Source: Streptomyces fungicidicus
GTDB lineage: Bacteria; Actinomycetota; Actinomycetes; Streptomycetales; Streptomycetaceae
DNA: 64,000 nt
Direction: 5' to 3'
Assembly (NCBI RefSeq): GCF_003665435.1
Contig: NZ_CP023407.1
Span: 4,885,501 to 4,949,500, forward strand
Below, piece by piece: positions 10,649 to 19,271 of this stretch (position 1 is the stretch's first letter; each line of letters opens with the position of its first letter). The position numbers and the translations under genes were made by a program. The notes under the pieces are model-generated. The model had not been told where the DNA came from and did no database searches. It was given only the letters and a program-made list of their open reading frames with translations.

Positions 10649-10666
10649 ACCTACGGAGCCGTAAGT
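10649..10666. promoter_or_regulatory. Palindromic operator before hemolysin III gene
   Basis: ACCTACGGAGCCGTAAGT has eight-base arms (one mismatch) around two central bases. The ACTTACGG/CCGTAAGT half-sites resemble TetR-family operators. It sits a few bases upstream of the possible starts of the minus-strand gene, where binding would block transcription. No regulator gene is adjacent. Confidence 0.55.
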
Positions 10667-10963
10667 TACGGATCCCCGGGAGGTATTGGGTCCCCGGAGT
10701 GGCCATCCTCTCACGCCACGCCGCCGGAAGGTCACGCAAAGAAATCGTCAGGTCTGCTCAACGTGCGCGTAAAGCCGCACGGAATGCCGTGGTCAGCGTC
10801 ACGTTGCTCACCTGTGCGGCCCTCTGGACAGATGGGCGCTCACGTCGGATGATCAAATGAGTGCGGTCGACACCGGATGAGCGCCAACGATCACACCGAG
10901 AAGCATCCGGGTCGCAGCCCCCACGGGGCCTCCCAACACAAAACCCCTCATTTAGGAGCAAAC

Positions 10964-12784
10964 GTGGCGCGCGACATCGCGGAACCCGGCGTCCTCACCA
11001 CCCACCAGGGACTGATCTCCTGGGTCAACGAGATCGCAGAGCTGACACAGCCGGACAACGTGGTCTGGTGCGACGGTTCGGAGGCCGAGTACGAGCGCCT
11101 GTGCGAGGAGCTCGTCGCCAAGGGCACCTTCCGGAAACTCGACCCGGTCAAGCGCCCGCACTCCTACTACGCGGCCTCCGACCCCACCGACGTCGCCCGC
11201 GTCGAGGACCGGACCTTCATCTGCTCCGAGAAGGAGGAGGACGCCGGCCCGACCAACCACTGGAAGGCCCCCGCCGAGATGCGGGAGATCTTCAGCGGCG
11301 GCAAGGGCGTCTTCCGCGGCTCGATGAGGGGCCGCACCATGTACGTCGTGCCCTTCTGCATGGGCCCGCTCGGCTCGCCGCTGTCCGCCATCGGCGTCGA
11401 GATCACCGACTCCGCGTACGTCGCCGTCTCCATGCGCACCATGACCCGCATGGGCCGCCCGGTCCTGGACGAGCTCGGCTCCGACGGCTTCTTCGTCAAG
11501 GCCGTGCACTCGGTCGGCGCCCCGCTGGAGGCCGGTCAGGAGGACGTCCCCTGGCCCTGCAACCAGACCAAGTACATCTCCCACTTCCCCGAGGACCGCG
11601 AGATCTGGTCCTTCGGTTCCGGCTACGGCGGCAACGCCCTGCTCGGCAAGAAGTGCTACGCCCTGCGCATCGCCTCCGTCATGGCCCGCGACGAGGGCTG
11701 GCTCGCCGAGCACATGCTCATCCTGAAGCTCACCCCGCCCACCGGTGAGTCGAAGTACGTCGCCGCGGCCTTCCCGTCGGCCTGCGGCAAGACCAACCTC
11801 GCCATGCTGGAGCCCACCATCTCCGGCTGGACGGTCGAGACGATCGGCGACGACATCGCCTGGATGCGCTTCGGCGAGGACGGCCGCCTCTACGCCATCA
11901 ACCCCGAGGCCGGCTTCTTCGGCGTCGCCCCCGGCACCGGCGAGCACACCAACGCCAACGCCATGAAGACCCTCTGGGGCAACTCCGTCTTCACCAACGT
12001 CGCCCTCACCGACGACGGCGACGTCTGGTGGGAGGGCATGACCGAGGAGACCCCGGCCCACCTCACCGACTGGAAGGGCAACGACTGGACCCCCGAGTCC
12101 GGCACGCCCGCCGCCCACCCCAACGCCCGCTTCACCACCCCCGCCGCGCAGTGCCCGATCATCGCGCCGGAGTGGGAGGACCCCAAGGGTGTGCCGATCT
12201 CCGCGATCCTCTTCGGCGGCCGCCGCGCCAGCGCCGTACCGCTGGTCACCGAGTCCTTCGACTGGAACCACGGCGTCTTCCTCGGCGCCAACGTGGCCTC
12301 CGAGAAGACCGCCGCCGCCGAGGGCAAGGTCGGCGAGCTGCGCCGCGACCCGTTCGCCATGCTGCCGTTCTGCGGCTACAACATGGGCGACTACATGGCC
12401 CACTGGATCGACGTCGCCAAGGACAAGGACCAGTCCAAGCTGCCGAAGATCTACTACGTCAACTGGTTCCGCAAGAACGACGAGGGCAAGTTCGTCTGGC
12501 CCGGCTTCGGCGAGAACTCCCGCGTCCTGAAGTGGATCGTGGAGCGCCTGGACGGCAAGGCGGAGGGCGTCGAGACCCCGATCGGCGTGCTCCCGGCCAA
12601 GGCCGCGCTCGACACCGACGGCCTGGACCTCTCCGACGCCGACCTGGACTTCCTGCTCACCGTCGACAAGGACGTGTGGCGCGAGGAGGCCTCCCTGGTC
12701 CCCGGCCACCTCAACACCTTCGGCGACCACACGCCCAAGGAGCTGTGGGACCAGTACGACGCGCTGGTGCAGCGCCTGGGCTGA
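10964..12784 (+). CDS. pckG: Phosphoenolpyruvate carboxykinase (GTP)
   Basis: A 606-residue cytosolic enzyme converting oxaloacetate and GTP to PEP, GDP and CO2, the entry step of gluconeogenesis and part of the anaplerotic node. GTG 10964 has AGGAG five bases upstream and gives the standard family length. The kinase P-loop is FPSACGKTN (near residue 270), preceded by the PEPCK-specific active-site region (FGSGYGGNALLGKKCYALRIAS) and followed by the metal-binding DDIAWM. The GTP-form signature PEAGFFGVAPGT and the nucleotide loop FDWNHGVF are present. Its monocistronic setting, strong ribosome site and following hairpin fit a housekeeping gene. Intact and confident. Confidence 0.97.
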   Translation: MARDIAEPGVLTTHQGLISWVNEIAELTQPDNVVWCDGSEAEYERLCEELVAKGTFRKLDPVKRPHSYYAASDPTDVARVEDRTFICSEKEEDAGPTNHWKAPAEMREIFSGGKGVFRGSMRGRTMYVVPFCMGPLGSPLSAIGVEITDSAYVAVSMRTMTRMGRPVLDELGSDGFFVKAVHSVGAPLEAGQEDVPWPCNQTKYISHFPEDREIWSFGSGYGGNALLGKKCYALRIASVMARDEGWLAEHMLILKLTPPTGESKYVAAAFPSACGKTNLAMLEPTISGWTVETIGDDIAWMRFGEDGRLYAINPEAGFFGVAPGTGEHTNANAMKTLWGNSVFTNVALTDDGDVWWEGMTEETPAHLTDWKGNDWTPESGTPAAHPNARFTTPAAQCPIIAPEWEDPKGVPISAILFGGRRASAVPLVTESFDWNHGVFLGANVASEKTAAAEGKVGELRRDPFAMLPFCGYNMGDYMAHWIDVAKDKDQSKLPKIYYVNWFRKNDEGKFVWPGFGENSRVLKWIVERLDGKAEGVETPIGVLPAKAALDTDGLDLSDADLDFLLTVDKDVWREEASLVPGHLNTFGDHTPKELWDQYDALVQRLG

Positions 12785-12798
12785 CGCCCGCACAGACC

Positions 12799-12859
12799 CC
12801 GCGGCCGGTCGGGATGGGGATGCCCTGACCAGCGATCGTCACGCCACGACCGGCCGCGG
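12799..12859 (+). terminator. Inverted repeat after pckG
   Basis: Perfect 13-base arms (12799-12811 and 12847-12859, CCGCGGCCGGTCG and its complement) around a 35-base loop, beginning 15 bases after the stop. Likely terminator, though the loop is long. Confidence 0.5.
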
Positions 12860-13014
12860 AACACACCGGTGGGACCCCGCACAACGGCGTGCGGGTTGGG
12901 GGCCCGTCACCGCCGTCCGTCCGCCCCGACGGACGCCGAGGTGACCGCGCCCCGGCCCGCCTCCCCCTGGCTCGGCCCGCCCCGGCGGGCTTTCACGAAC
13001 GGGCCGACGGGTGA

Positions 13015-13058
13015 CCGAGCGCTCCAGCAGGCCGACCACGGCCGGCTGGAGCGCTCGG
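13015..13058. promoter_or_regulatory. 14-bp inverted repeat upstream of conservon
   Basis: Perfect 14-base arms (13015-13028 and 13045-13058) with a 16-base loop, about 65 bases before the cvnA start. It could be an operator or a leader hairpin that attenuates the conservon; a second pckG terminator is also possible. Confidence 0.45.
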
Positions 13059-13123
13059 CCGTTGCCGCCCCCTCCGGGAGGGCGGCGGCGAGGTGAAGGA
13101 GCGGTGTCCGACGTCATCCCCAC

Positions 13124-15952
13124 GTGGGTGACCGAACGCGCATTGTGATTAATATGCGCGCGGCATCTACATCTGATACCGACAGCCCGGTCGTGCAGCC
13201 GGTTCGCCCTGAGGAGTTCGCCCTGCCCTCGCGTGCAAGACAGCCCATCTCGACGAGAGTGTCGCTGCGGACGGCGCTCCTCGTCCTGGCCTTCGTCCCC
13301 GGCATCGCGCTGATCGTGCTGTGGGCAGTCACCAGCGGTCAGACCTACCTCGACTTCCAGCGGCAGGCGGACCAGGGCCTGCTGGCCGAGAAGGCCGGAA
13401 ACCCGTCGAACATCGTCTACTACAACCTCCAGGAGGAACGCCGCCTCAGCGCCGAGGTGCTCGCCGGGCAGGACGGGGCGGCCGAGGAGCTGGCACGGCA
13501 ACGGGCGTCGACCGACAAGGCGGTGGACGTCTTCAGGACGCTGTCGGACGACCTGTCCTCGGCCGGGGGAGCGCCCCGGCAGATCAGGGAGGCGGTCGGC
13601 GAGGCGCGTACGGCGATCGACCGGCTGCCCGCGCAGCGCACCCTGGTCGACAGCGGCGACGAGGACCAGCAGACCGCGGTCTACCGGTACTACACCGACC
13701 TGATCGCCGTGGACCTGGAGCTGTTCACCTCCCTCAGCCAGGTCGACAACGGCCGGATCACCGTGCTCGCCCAGCCGCTCGTCGACCTGTTCTGGACCAA
13801 GGAGATGATCTCCCGCTCGGACGCGCTGCTGGCCCGCGGCTGGGGCGCGGGCACGCTGACCACAGGAGAGTTCCGGCAGGTCCGGGAGGCGGTCGAGGCG
13901 CAGTCGTTCCTGGGCACGGTGAAGGTCGCGCCCAGGCTGTCCGCCGACGAACGCGCCATGTGGCAGCGGATCACCGGCAGCGCGGCGTGGAAGGACAAGA
14001 CCGCGGTGGAGGAGCGGGTGCTGGGCGCGGGCGAGCCCGGCGCGGGCGGCCGGATCACCCTGGACGACGACCGGGAGACCTGGCGCGGCGCGGTGGATGC
14101 GCTCACCCCGGGCCTCGAGGAACTCCTCGAGCACCGCACGGCGCTGGTGGACGAGCAGGGCAAGGACAGCGTGATGGCGCTGCTGTTCAGGATGGTGCTC
14201 GTCACCCTCGTCGGCCTCGCCGCCGTCCTCGCCGTCATCTGGATGACATGGCGCTTCACCCGCGGTCTGCGTCTGCGCATCGGCGCTCTGCAGGAGCAGG
14301 CCGAGATGCTGGAGGCGGCGCTGCCCGAGGTCGTCGAGCGGCTCGCGCGGGGCGAGCGGATCGACGTGGAGGCCGAGGCGAAGGCCATCCCGCAGCACGG
14401 GGCCGACCGCCCCGGCGACGAACTGTCCCGGCTCGGCTCCGCGCTCAACCTCGCCCGCACCAGCGCCCTGCGGGCCGCGGTCCAACAGGCCGACCAGCAC
14501 CGCGGGTTCGAGCGGCTGCTGCAGCGCATCGCCCGCCGCACCCAGCAGCTGATCGGCCAGCAGCTGAAGAAGCTCGACGAGATGGAGCGCCGCCACGAGG
14601 ACCCAGAGGTCCTCGACGGCCTCTTCGACCTCGACCACCTCACCGCCCGGCTGCGGCGGTACGAGGAGAACCTGGTCATCCTCGCCGGCGGCACCCCGCA
14701 CCGGCGGTGGCGCGAGCCGGTCGCCCTGCTGGACGTGATGCGTGCGGCGCAGGGCGAGGTGCAGGACTACCGGCGGGTGGTGCTGGAGGAGGAGGGCGGG
14801 CACTGGCTCGCGGCGCGGGCCGTCGGGCCGGTCGCCCATGTGCTGGCCGAACTCGTCGAGAACGCGCTCACGTTCTCCCGCCCGCCGAGCCCGGTCGAGG
14901 TCAGGGCGGCCGAGGTGAGCCGTGGATTGGCCGTCGAGATCGAGGACCGGGGCCTGGGCATGGAGGAGGAGGCGCTGGCCGCGGCCAACGCGCTGATGTC
15001 CGGCCCGCAGCGGCTCGACGTGCTGGCCCACTCCGACGACATCCGCCTGGGCCTGCACGTGGTCGCGCGTCTGACGCACCAGTACGGGCTGCGGGTGGAG
15101 TTCCGCGCCTCCGCGTTCGGCGGTACGCGGGTGGTCGTCCTCGTCCCGGCGGAACTCATCGTCCCCGCCCCGCAGCGCGGCCCGGTCGCGGTGCCCGCCC
15201 CCGAGCCCGCGCGGGACGCCGGGGAGCCGCTGCCCGTACGGGTGCAGGGTCGGGCGATGGCCGACGTCACGGCACTGATCCCGGCCGCCTCCCGCGAGCC
15301 GCACCCCGCACCTTCGCCGGCACCGGACGCCCGCGACGACTCCCGGCCCACCGGCCCGCACGTCCCCGGCACCGGCGGCGCGTCCGCGCCGGGAGACGAC
15401 TGGCCGTCGCACGGCGGGGCGTTCGGCGGGTCCGCTCCGGCCCACGGCCGCGACGACGCCCCGACACCCCCGGACGACCGACCGTCGCACACCACCGCAC
15501 CCCACGGGTCCGCTCCGGCGCACGGCACCGGCGGCGCGTCCGCGCCGGGGGACGACTGGCCGTCGCACGGCGGGTCCGGTGCGGCGCACGGTGCCGGCCT
15601 TGGGGCGGAGGTGGTCCGGCCGGGTGGGGCCGACGTTCCCGGCGGGGGCCGGGAGCGGGCCGGTGCGGACGGGGGTGAGTCCGGGCTGACCGAGGACGAT
15701 GCCCCGCTTCCGCGGCGGGTCCGTCAGGCCAGCCTGGTCGACGAGCTGCGGGTCGACCCCGCGGCCGGGACCCCGCTGCCCCGGCGGCCTCCCCGCTGGC
15801 AGGACGATCCGATGCTGCGCCCCGTACCGCGCCGTGCCGGGGCGACGATCGGCGCGTTCCAGCGCCGGTCGCGCGCCGCCCGTGAGGGGCGGACCCCGAC
15901 ACCGCCCGAATCCAGCGCCCCCGGCCACCCGACGAGAGAAGAAGAGTCATGA
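13124..15952 (+). CDS. Conservon sensor kinase-like protein, CvnA type
   Basis: A 942-residue membrane protein. Transmembrane segments lie near residues 49-69 and 349-372, enclosing an extracellular nitrate/nitrite-sensing-like helical domain. The cytoplasmic part has a HAMP-like helix and a HATPase_c domain with N box ELVENALTF (near 575) and EIEDRGLGM. There is no clear phospho-accepting His region, as is common in CvnA proteins. The C-terminal 250 residues are Pro/Ala/Gly-rich and hold a repeated segment. In known conservons this protein scaffolds CvnB-D at the membrane like an eukaryotic receptor/G-protein complex. The start is uncertain: GTG 13124 and ATG 13154 both lack a good ribosome site. 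It overlaps the next gene by ATGA. Confidence 0.9.
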   Translation: MGDRTRIVINMRAASTSDTDSPVVQPVRPEEFALPSRARQPISTRVSLRTALLVLAFVPGIALIVLWAVTSGQTYLDFQRQADQGLLAEKAGNPSNIVYYNLQEERRLSAEVLAGQDGAAEELARQRASTDKAVDVFRTLSDDLSSAGGAPRQIREAVGEARTAIDRLPAQRTLVDSGDEDQQTAVYRYYTDLIAVDLELFTSLSQVDNGRITVLAQPLVDLFWTKEMISRSDALLARGWGAGTLTTGEFRQVREAVEAQSFLGTVKVAPRLSADERAMWQRITGSAAWKDKTAVEERVLGAGEPGAGGRITLDDDRETWRGAVDALTPGLEELLEHRTALVDEQGKDSVMALLFRMVLVTLVGLAAVLAVIWMTWRFTRGLRLRIGALQEQAEMLEAALPEVVERLARGERIDVEAEAKAIPQHGADRPGDELSRLGSALNLARTSALRAAVQQADQHRGFERLLQRIARRTQQLIGQQLKKLDEMERRHEDPEVLDGLFDLDHLTARLRRYEENLVILAGGTPHRRWREPVALLDVMRAAQGEVQDYRRVVLEEEGGHWLAARAVGPVAHVLAELVENALTFSRPPSPVEVRAAEVSRGLAVEIEDRGLGMEEEALAAANALMSGPQRLDVLAHSDDIRLGLHVVARLTHQYGLRVEFRASAFGGTRVVVLVPAELIVPAPQRGPVAVPAPEPARDAGEPLPVRVQGRAMADVTALIPAASREPHPAPSPAPDARDDSRPTGPHVPGTGGASAPGDDWPSHGGAFGGSAPAHGRDDAPTPPDDRPSHTTAPHGSAPAHGTGGASAPGDDWPSHGGSGAAHGAGLGAEVVRPGGADVPGGGRERAGADGGESGLTEDDAPLPRRVRQASLVDELRVDPAAGTPLPRRPPRWQDDPMLRPVPRRAGATIGAFQRRSRAAREGRTPTPPESSAPGHPTREEES

Positions 15953-16386
15953 CACGTACCACCGCGACCCACCAGGACCTGGACTGGCTGCTCGACGGCC
16001 TCGTGGACTCGGTCGCCGGGACCAGGAGCGCGGTCCTGCTGTCCGACGACGGCCTGGTCGTCAGCCACTCGCAGAGCATCCCGCGCGCGGACGCCGAGCG
16101 GCTGGCCGCCATCAGCACCGGCCAGCAGAGCCTCGCCCGCGGCGTGGGGCAGCTCTTCGACGGCGGTGTCGTCCACCAGGTCATCGTCGAACTCGCCGAC
16201 CTGTGGCTCTTCGTCATCACCGCCGGCCAGGGCACCCACCTCGCCGTGGTGGCCTCCCAGGAGGTCGACGCGGAGGTGATGTCGCTCGCCATGCACAACC
16301 TCGTGCAGCAGGTCGGGCAGAAGCTCGGCACGGCGGCCCGCTCCGGGTTCGACGCCTTCGGCACGGGGCAGGGAACCGACGCGTGA
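15949..16386 (+). CDS. Roadblock/LC7 protein, CvnB type
   Basis: A 145-residue roadblock/LC7 (MglB-like) protein. The family core DLDWLLDGLVDSVAG, the strand AVLLSDDGLVV and the VVHQVIVELADLWLFV region are all present. Roadblock proteins dimerise and act as modulators of small GTPases, here presumably the CvnD-type protein two genes downstream. ATG 15949 overlaps the cvnA stop codon and has a purine-rich AGAAGAG site. Translational coupling keeps the four conservon proteins in balance. Confidence 0.93.
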   Translation: MTRTTATHQDLDWLLDGLVDSVAGTRSAVLLSDDGLVVSHSQSIPRADAERLAAISTGQQSLARGVGQLFDGGVVHQVIVELADLWLFVITAGQGTHLAVVASQEVDAEVMSLAMHNLVQQVGQKLGTAARSGFDAFGTGQGTDA

Positions 16387-16790
16387 ACCCGGGATGGGAG
16401 CCCGAGGACGCGGGTGAGGACGGCGCGGAGAGCATGGTGCGCCCGTACACCATCACCCGCGGCCGCACGGCTCCCGCACGCGACGACCTCACCCTCATCA
16501 CCGTGCTCACGACCGTGGAGGACCCACGCGACGAGCACGGGGCGCCCGTGCGGCCGGGCAGGCTCCAGCCGGAACACCGCAGGATCCTGGAACGCTGCCG
16601 CCGGCCCGCGGCCGTCGCCGAGGTCGCCGCCGATCTCGACCTCGCCGTGTCGGTGACCAAGATCCTGCTGGCCGACCTCGTCGGCCAGGGCCTGCTCGCC
16701 GCGCGGGCGCCGATCACGGTGGCCTGGGCGGCGGGCGGCATCGACCCGAGCCTGCTGGCCGCCGTACGTGACGGACTCCGGAGACTGTAG
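16383..16790 (+). CDS. DUF742 protein, CvnC type
   Basis: A 135-residue DUF742 protein. The GTG start at 16383 overlaps the cvnB stop codon (GTGA). The N-terminus has the conserved MVRPYTITRGRT motif; the remainder is a winged-helix-like fold (VAEVAADLDLAVSVTKILLADLVGQGLL). DUF742 proteins are found almost only in conservons and are thought to link kinase-like CvnA and GTPase CvnD. The exact biochemical role is unknown. Length and motifs are normal. Confidence 0.93.
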   Translation: MNPGWEPEDAGEDGAESMVRPYTITRGRTAPARDDLTLITVLTTVEDPRDEHGAPVRPGRLQPEHRRILERCRRPAAVAEVAADLDLAVSVTKILLADLVGQGLLAARAPITVAWAAGGIDPSLLAAVRDGLRRL

Positions 16791-16795
16791 AAACC

Positions 16796-17365
16796 ATGAT
16801 CACCAGTCAGGCGGCGCCCGCCGCCCTCAAGATCCTCGTCGCGGGCGGATTCGGCGTCGGCAAGACCACCCTGGTGGGCGCGGTCAGCGAGGTCCCGCCG
16901 CTGCACACCGAGGAGTACATGACGAAGGCCGGCATCGGCGTCGACGACCTCGCCGGGGTCGGGGACAAGGAGACCACCACCGTCGCGCTGGACTTCGGAC
17001 GCATCACGATCAACGACGACCTGGTCGTGTACCTCTTCGGCACTCCGGGCCAGGAACGCTTCTGGTTCATGTGGAACGACCTGGTCCATGGCGCGCTCGG
17101 CGGTGTGGTCATCGCCGACACCCGGCGTCTGGACAGCAGTTTCGCCTCCATCGACTTCTTCGAGAGCCGGCGCATCCCGTTCGTGGTGGCCATCAACTGC
17201 TTCCACGGCCGCAACACCCGTACGCCCGACGAGATCAGGGCCGCCCTCGACCTCGACCCGCATGTGCCGCTGCTGATCGGCGACGTCAGGGAGCGCGCGT
17301 ACGGCAAGGAGACGCTGCTCGCCCTGGTCGACCACCTGGCCCGGCTGAACGCCCCGGCCGCCTGA
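16796..17365 (+). CDS. Conservon GTP-binding protein, CvnD type
   Basis: A 189-residue Ras-like GTPase of the MglA/CvnD group. The P-loop is GGFGVGKTTLV, switch I contains TEEYMTKAG, and the DxxG equivalent is FGTPGQERFWFMW. The NKxD position appears as NCF, as in other CvnD proteins. It acts with the roadblock partner in a membrane-associated signalling complex. It lies five bases after cvnC and 40 bases before the FAD monooxygenase gene, which may be co-transcribed. Confidence 0.93.
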   Translation: MITSQAAPAALKILVAGGFGVGKTTLVGAVSEVPPLHTEEYMTKAGIGVDDLAGVGDKETTTVALDFGRITINDDLVVYLFGTPGQERFWFMWNDLVHGALGGVVIADTRRLDSSFASIDFFESRRIPFVVAINCFHGRNTRTPDEIRAALDLDPHVPLLIGDVRERAYGKETLLALVDHLARLNAPAA

Positions 17366-17405
17366 CCCGCGCCCCCTTCACCGACCTACTCCCGGAGACC
17401 CTGAC

Positions 17406-18539
17406 ATGGCCTCACAGCTGCGCGTCCTCGTCCACGGCGGCGGCATCGGCGGGCTGACCCTCGCCATCGCGCTGGCCCGGCGCGGCCACACCGTGGAGAT
17501 CGCCGAACTCCGCGGCGAGCTGGAGGCGCTCGGCGTGGGCATCATCCAGCCCTCCAACGCGCTGCACGTCATGCGCGAGATAAGCGTGCTCGACGACTGC
17601 CTCGCGGCCGGGTTCCCGTGGGAGGTCCTCACCATCGCCGACCCGGCCGGCAACGCCCTGGCCCGCATCCCGCAGCCCCGCATGGGCGACGCTCCCGCCG
17701 GCAACGGCATCCCCCGCCCGGCGCTCGCGCGGGTGCTCGGCGCCGCAGCGACGGCGGCCGGCGCGAAGATCCGGTTCTCCGCCACCGTCACCGAACTCAC
17801 CGACGACGGCGCGGGCGTCGACGTCACCCTCTCGGACGGCTCGTCGGGCCGCTGGGACCTGGTGGTCGGCTTCGACGGCATCGGCTCCCCGCTGCGCACC
17901 CGCCTGTACGGCGACCGCTACACCCCGGAGTACACCGGCTTCGCCAACTGGCGGGTCACGGTGCCGCGCCTGCCCCAGGTGCGGGGCGTGGTGATGGCCA
18001 CCGCCGGAAAGGAGGCGAAGGCGCTGCTCACCCCGATCACGGACGACTCGATGTACCTCGGCGCGGTGTTCGCGGAGGCCGAGGACTTCCGGCCGGACCC
18101 GGAGCGTGCGCACGAGCAGCTCGCCGAGCGGCTGACGATGTTCTCCGGGCCCGTCGCCGAGGCGCTGACCACGGCCACCGACCCGGCGGCCGTGGTGTAC
18201 TCCAGGATCTCCCAGGTGACGGTGGAAGCGCCGTGGCACGTGGGCCGGGTGGCGCTGGCCGGTGACGCGGCCCACGCGAGCGCCCCGCAGCTGGCGCAGG
18301 GCGCGGCGATGGCCGTCGAGGACGCGGTCGTCCTCGCCGAGTCGCTGGACGCGCACGACGGCGTACCGGCGGCCCTCGCCGCGTGGGAGGAGCGGCGCCG
18401 GCCCCGTGCCCTGTGGGTGCAGGCCCTGTCGCGCGCGGTGCTCAAGCAGGAGACGGGCGGGGAGACCACCCCGGAGGAGGACGACCTCCTGAAGATCGGC
18501 GTGCCGGGCGCCGCCCACGTCCTGGTCGAGCCGTACTGA
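17406..18539 (+). CDS. FAD-dependent monooxygenase (group A)
   Basis: A 377-residue flavoprotein. ATG 17406 has GGAGA eight bases upstream. It has the Rossmann dinucleotide motif GGGIGGLTLAIALARRGH at residues 10-27, a DLVVGFDGIGSPLR (DG motif) around 155, and the FAD-ribityl GDAAHASAPQLAQGAAMAVED motif near 280-300. These are hallmarks of p-hydroxybenzoate hydroxylase-like aromatic hydroxylases. The substrate is unknown. Many conservons end with a cytochrome P450; here an FAD monooxygenase holds that position, suggesting a redox output of the signalling complex, though this is inferred from position only. Confidence 0.9.
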   Translation: MASQLRVLVHGGGIGGLTLAIALARRGHTVEIAELRGELEALGVGIIQPSNALHVMREISVLDDCLAAGFPWEVLTIADPAGNALARIPQPRMGDAPAGNGIPRPALARVLGAAATAAGAKIRFSATVTELTDDGAGVDVTLSDGSSGRWDLVVGFDGIGSPLRTRLYGDRYTPEYTGFANWRVTVPRLPQVRGVVMATAGKEAKALLTPITDDSMYLGAVFAEAEDFRPDPERAHEQLAERLTMFSGPVAEALTTATDPAAVVYSRISQVTVEAPWHVGRVALAGDAAHASAPQLAQGAAMAVEDAVVLAESLDAHDGVPAALAAWEERRRPRALWVQALSRAVLKQETGGETTPEEDDLLKIGVPGAAHVLVEPY

Positions 18540-18593
18540 GCGTCGGCGGCCCCGCTCCGCACCGGGCCCCCGGAGGACCGGCCGGTGGGGCCG

Positions 18594-18648
18594 CGGGGCG
18601 GTGACCCGGAGTCGTCCGGGGTCCCGTCCGACGGTGGTCACCGCCCCG
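18594..18648. terminator. Bidirectional terminator between convergent genes
   Basis: Perfect 13-bp arms CGGGGCGGTGACC (18594-18606) and GGTCACCGCCCCG (18636-18648) with a 29-base loop, lying between the monooxygenase and the 18659 gene. Confidence 0.6.
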
Positions 18649-18658
18649 GTGGCCGGAG

Positions 18659-19267
18659 TCAGGTGCCGATGCCGCCGTCCGGGGCCGGGCCCCGGTCCTC
18701 CAGGTAGCGGGTGTGGGACTCCTGGCGGCGGGACTCCGTCTCGCGCAGGACCTCCGCGAGACGCTCGGCCTCCGTGCGCAGGAGGCCGAGCTGACGCACG
18801 AGATGGCCCTCGGGGGAGGTGCCGCCGGGCGCCATCCGGGTCCACCACCGGGTCCGTACGTAGCTGTCGACGGCCTCCGGCAGGTCCCGGCGGACCGTAC
18901 GGGACAGCACGTGCACGCCCTCCGGGTCCTGCGCGAGCAGTTCGCCGCTCCAGCCGGGGTCGAGCAGCGCGGCCAGCAGCTCCGTCAGGGAGCCGAGTTC
19001 GGCGGCGGCGTCCGGCGGCAGGTCGACGTCGTCCAGATAGGCCCGCAAGGCGGCGAGGTCGGCGCGCACCTCGTCGAGCTGGGCGGACGGGCCGGGGAAG
19101 GCGGGCGGCGCGGGACGCTCCGGCGGGGCGATCAGCGCGCCCGCCCCGTACAGCCCGGCCACCACGACCGGCCAGTACGGCCCCGCCACGCCCGTGAACG
19201 TCAGCACCAGCCCCGCGACGCCGCCCGCGCTCCCGGCGAGGTTCTTGCGGGACTCCAGGTACGCCAT
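18659..19267 (-). CDS. Hypothetical two-helix membrane protein of TelA/VWA operon
   Basis: A 202-residue protein. ATG 19267 with AGTAGGG upstream is chosen; it lies four bases after the VWA gene stop, so the genes are probably coupled. Residues 10-45 form two hydrophobic helices separated by a short GPYWP turn. The rest (60-190) is helical and probably cytoplasmic, with charged ends suited to a coiled coil. I recognise no catalytic motif. As last gene of the solute-binding/TelA/VWA operon it may be a membrane partner of the TelA-type protein. Confidence 0.75.
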   Translation of the reverse strand: MAYLESRKNLAGSAGGVAGLVLTFTGVAGPYWPVVVAGLYGAGALIAPPERPAPPAFPGPSAQLDEVRADLAALRAYLDDVDLPPDAAAELGSLTELLAALLDPGWSGELLAQDPEGVHVLSRTVRRDLPEAVDSYVRTRWWTRMAPGGTSPEGHLVRQLGLLRTEAERLAEVLRETESRRQESHTRYLEDRGPAPDGGIGT

Positions 19268-19271
19268 CGCC

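Noticed and set aside
9150..10739. One 529-codon frame joining the Mut7-C gene and the hemolysin III region
   Set aside because: Only the part from 9881 downward resembles Mut7-C; the upstream part is a shadow of the membrane protein in another frame. It is not a fusion.
12839..15928. A 1029-codon minus-strand frame opposite cvnA
   Set aside because: Low-complexity shadow; the plus-strand gene has domains, ribosome coupling and normal third-position bias.
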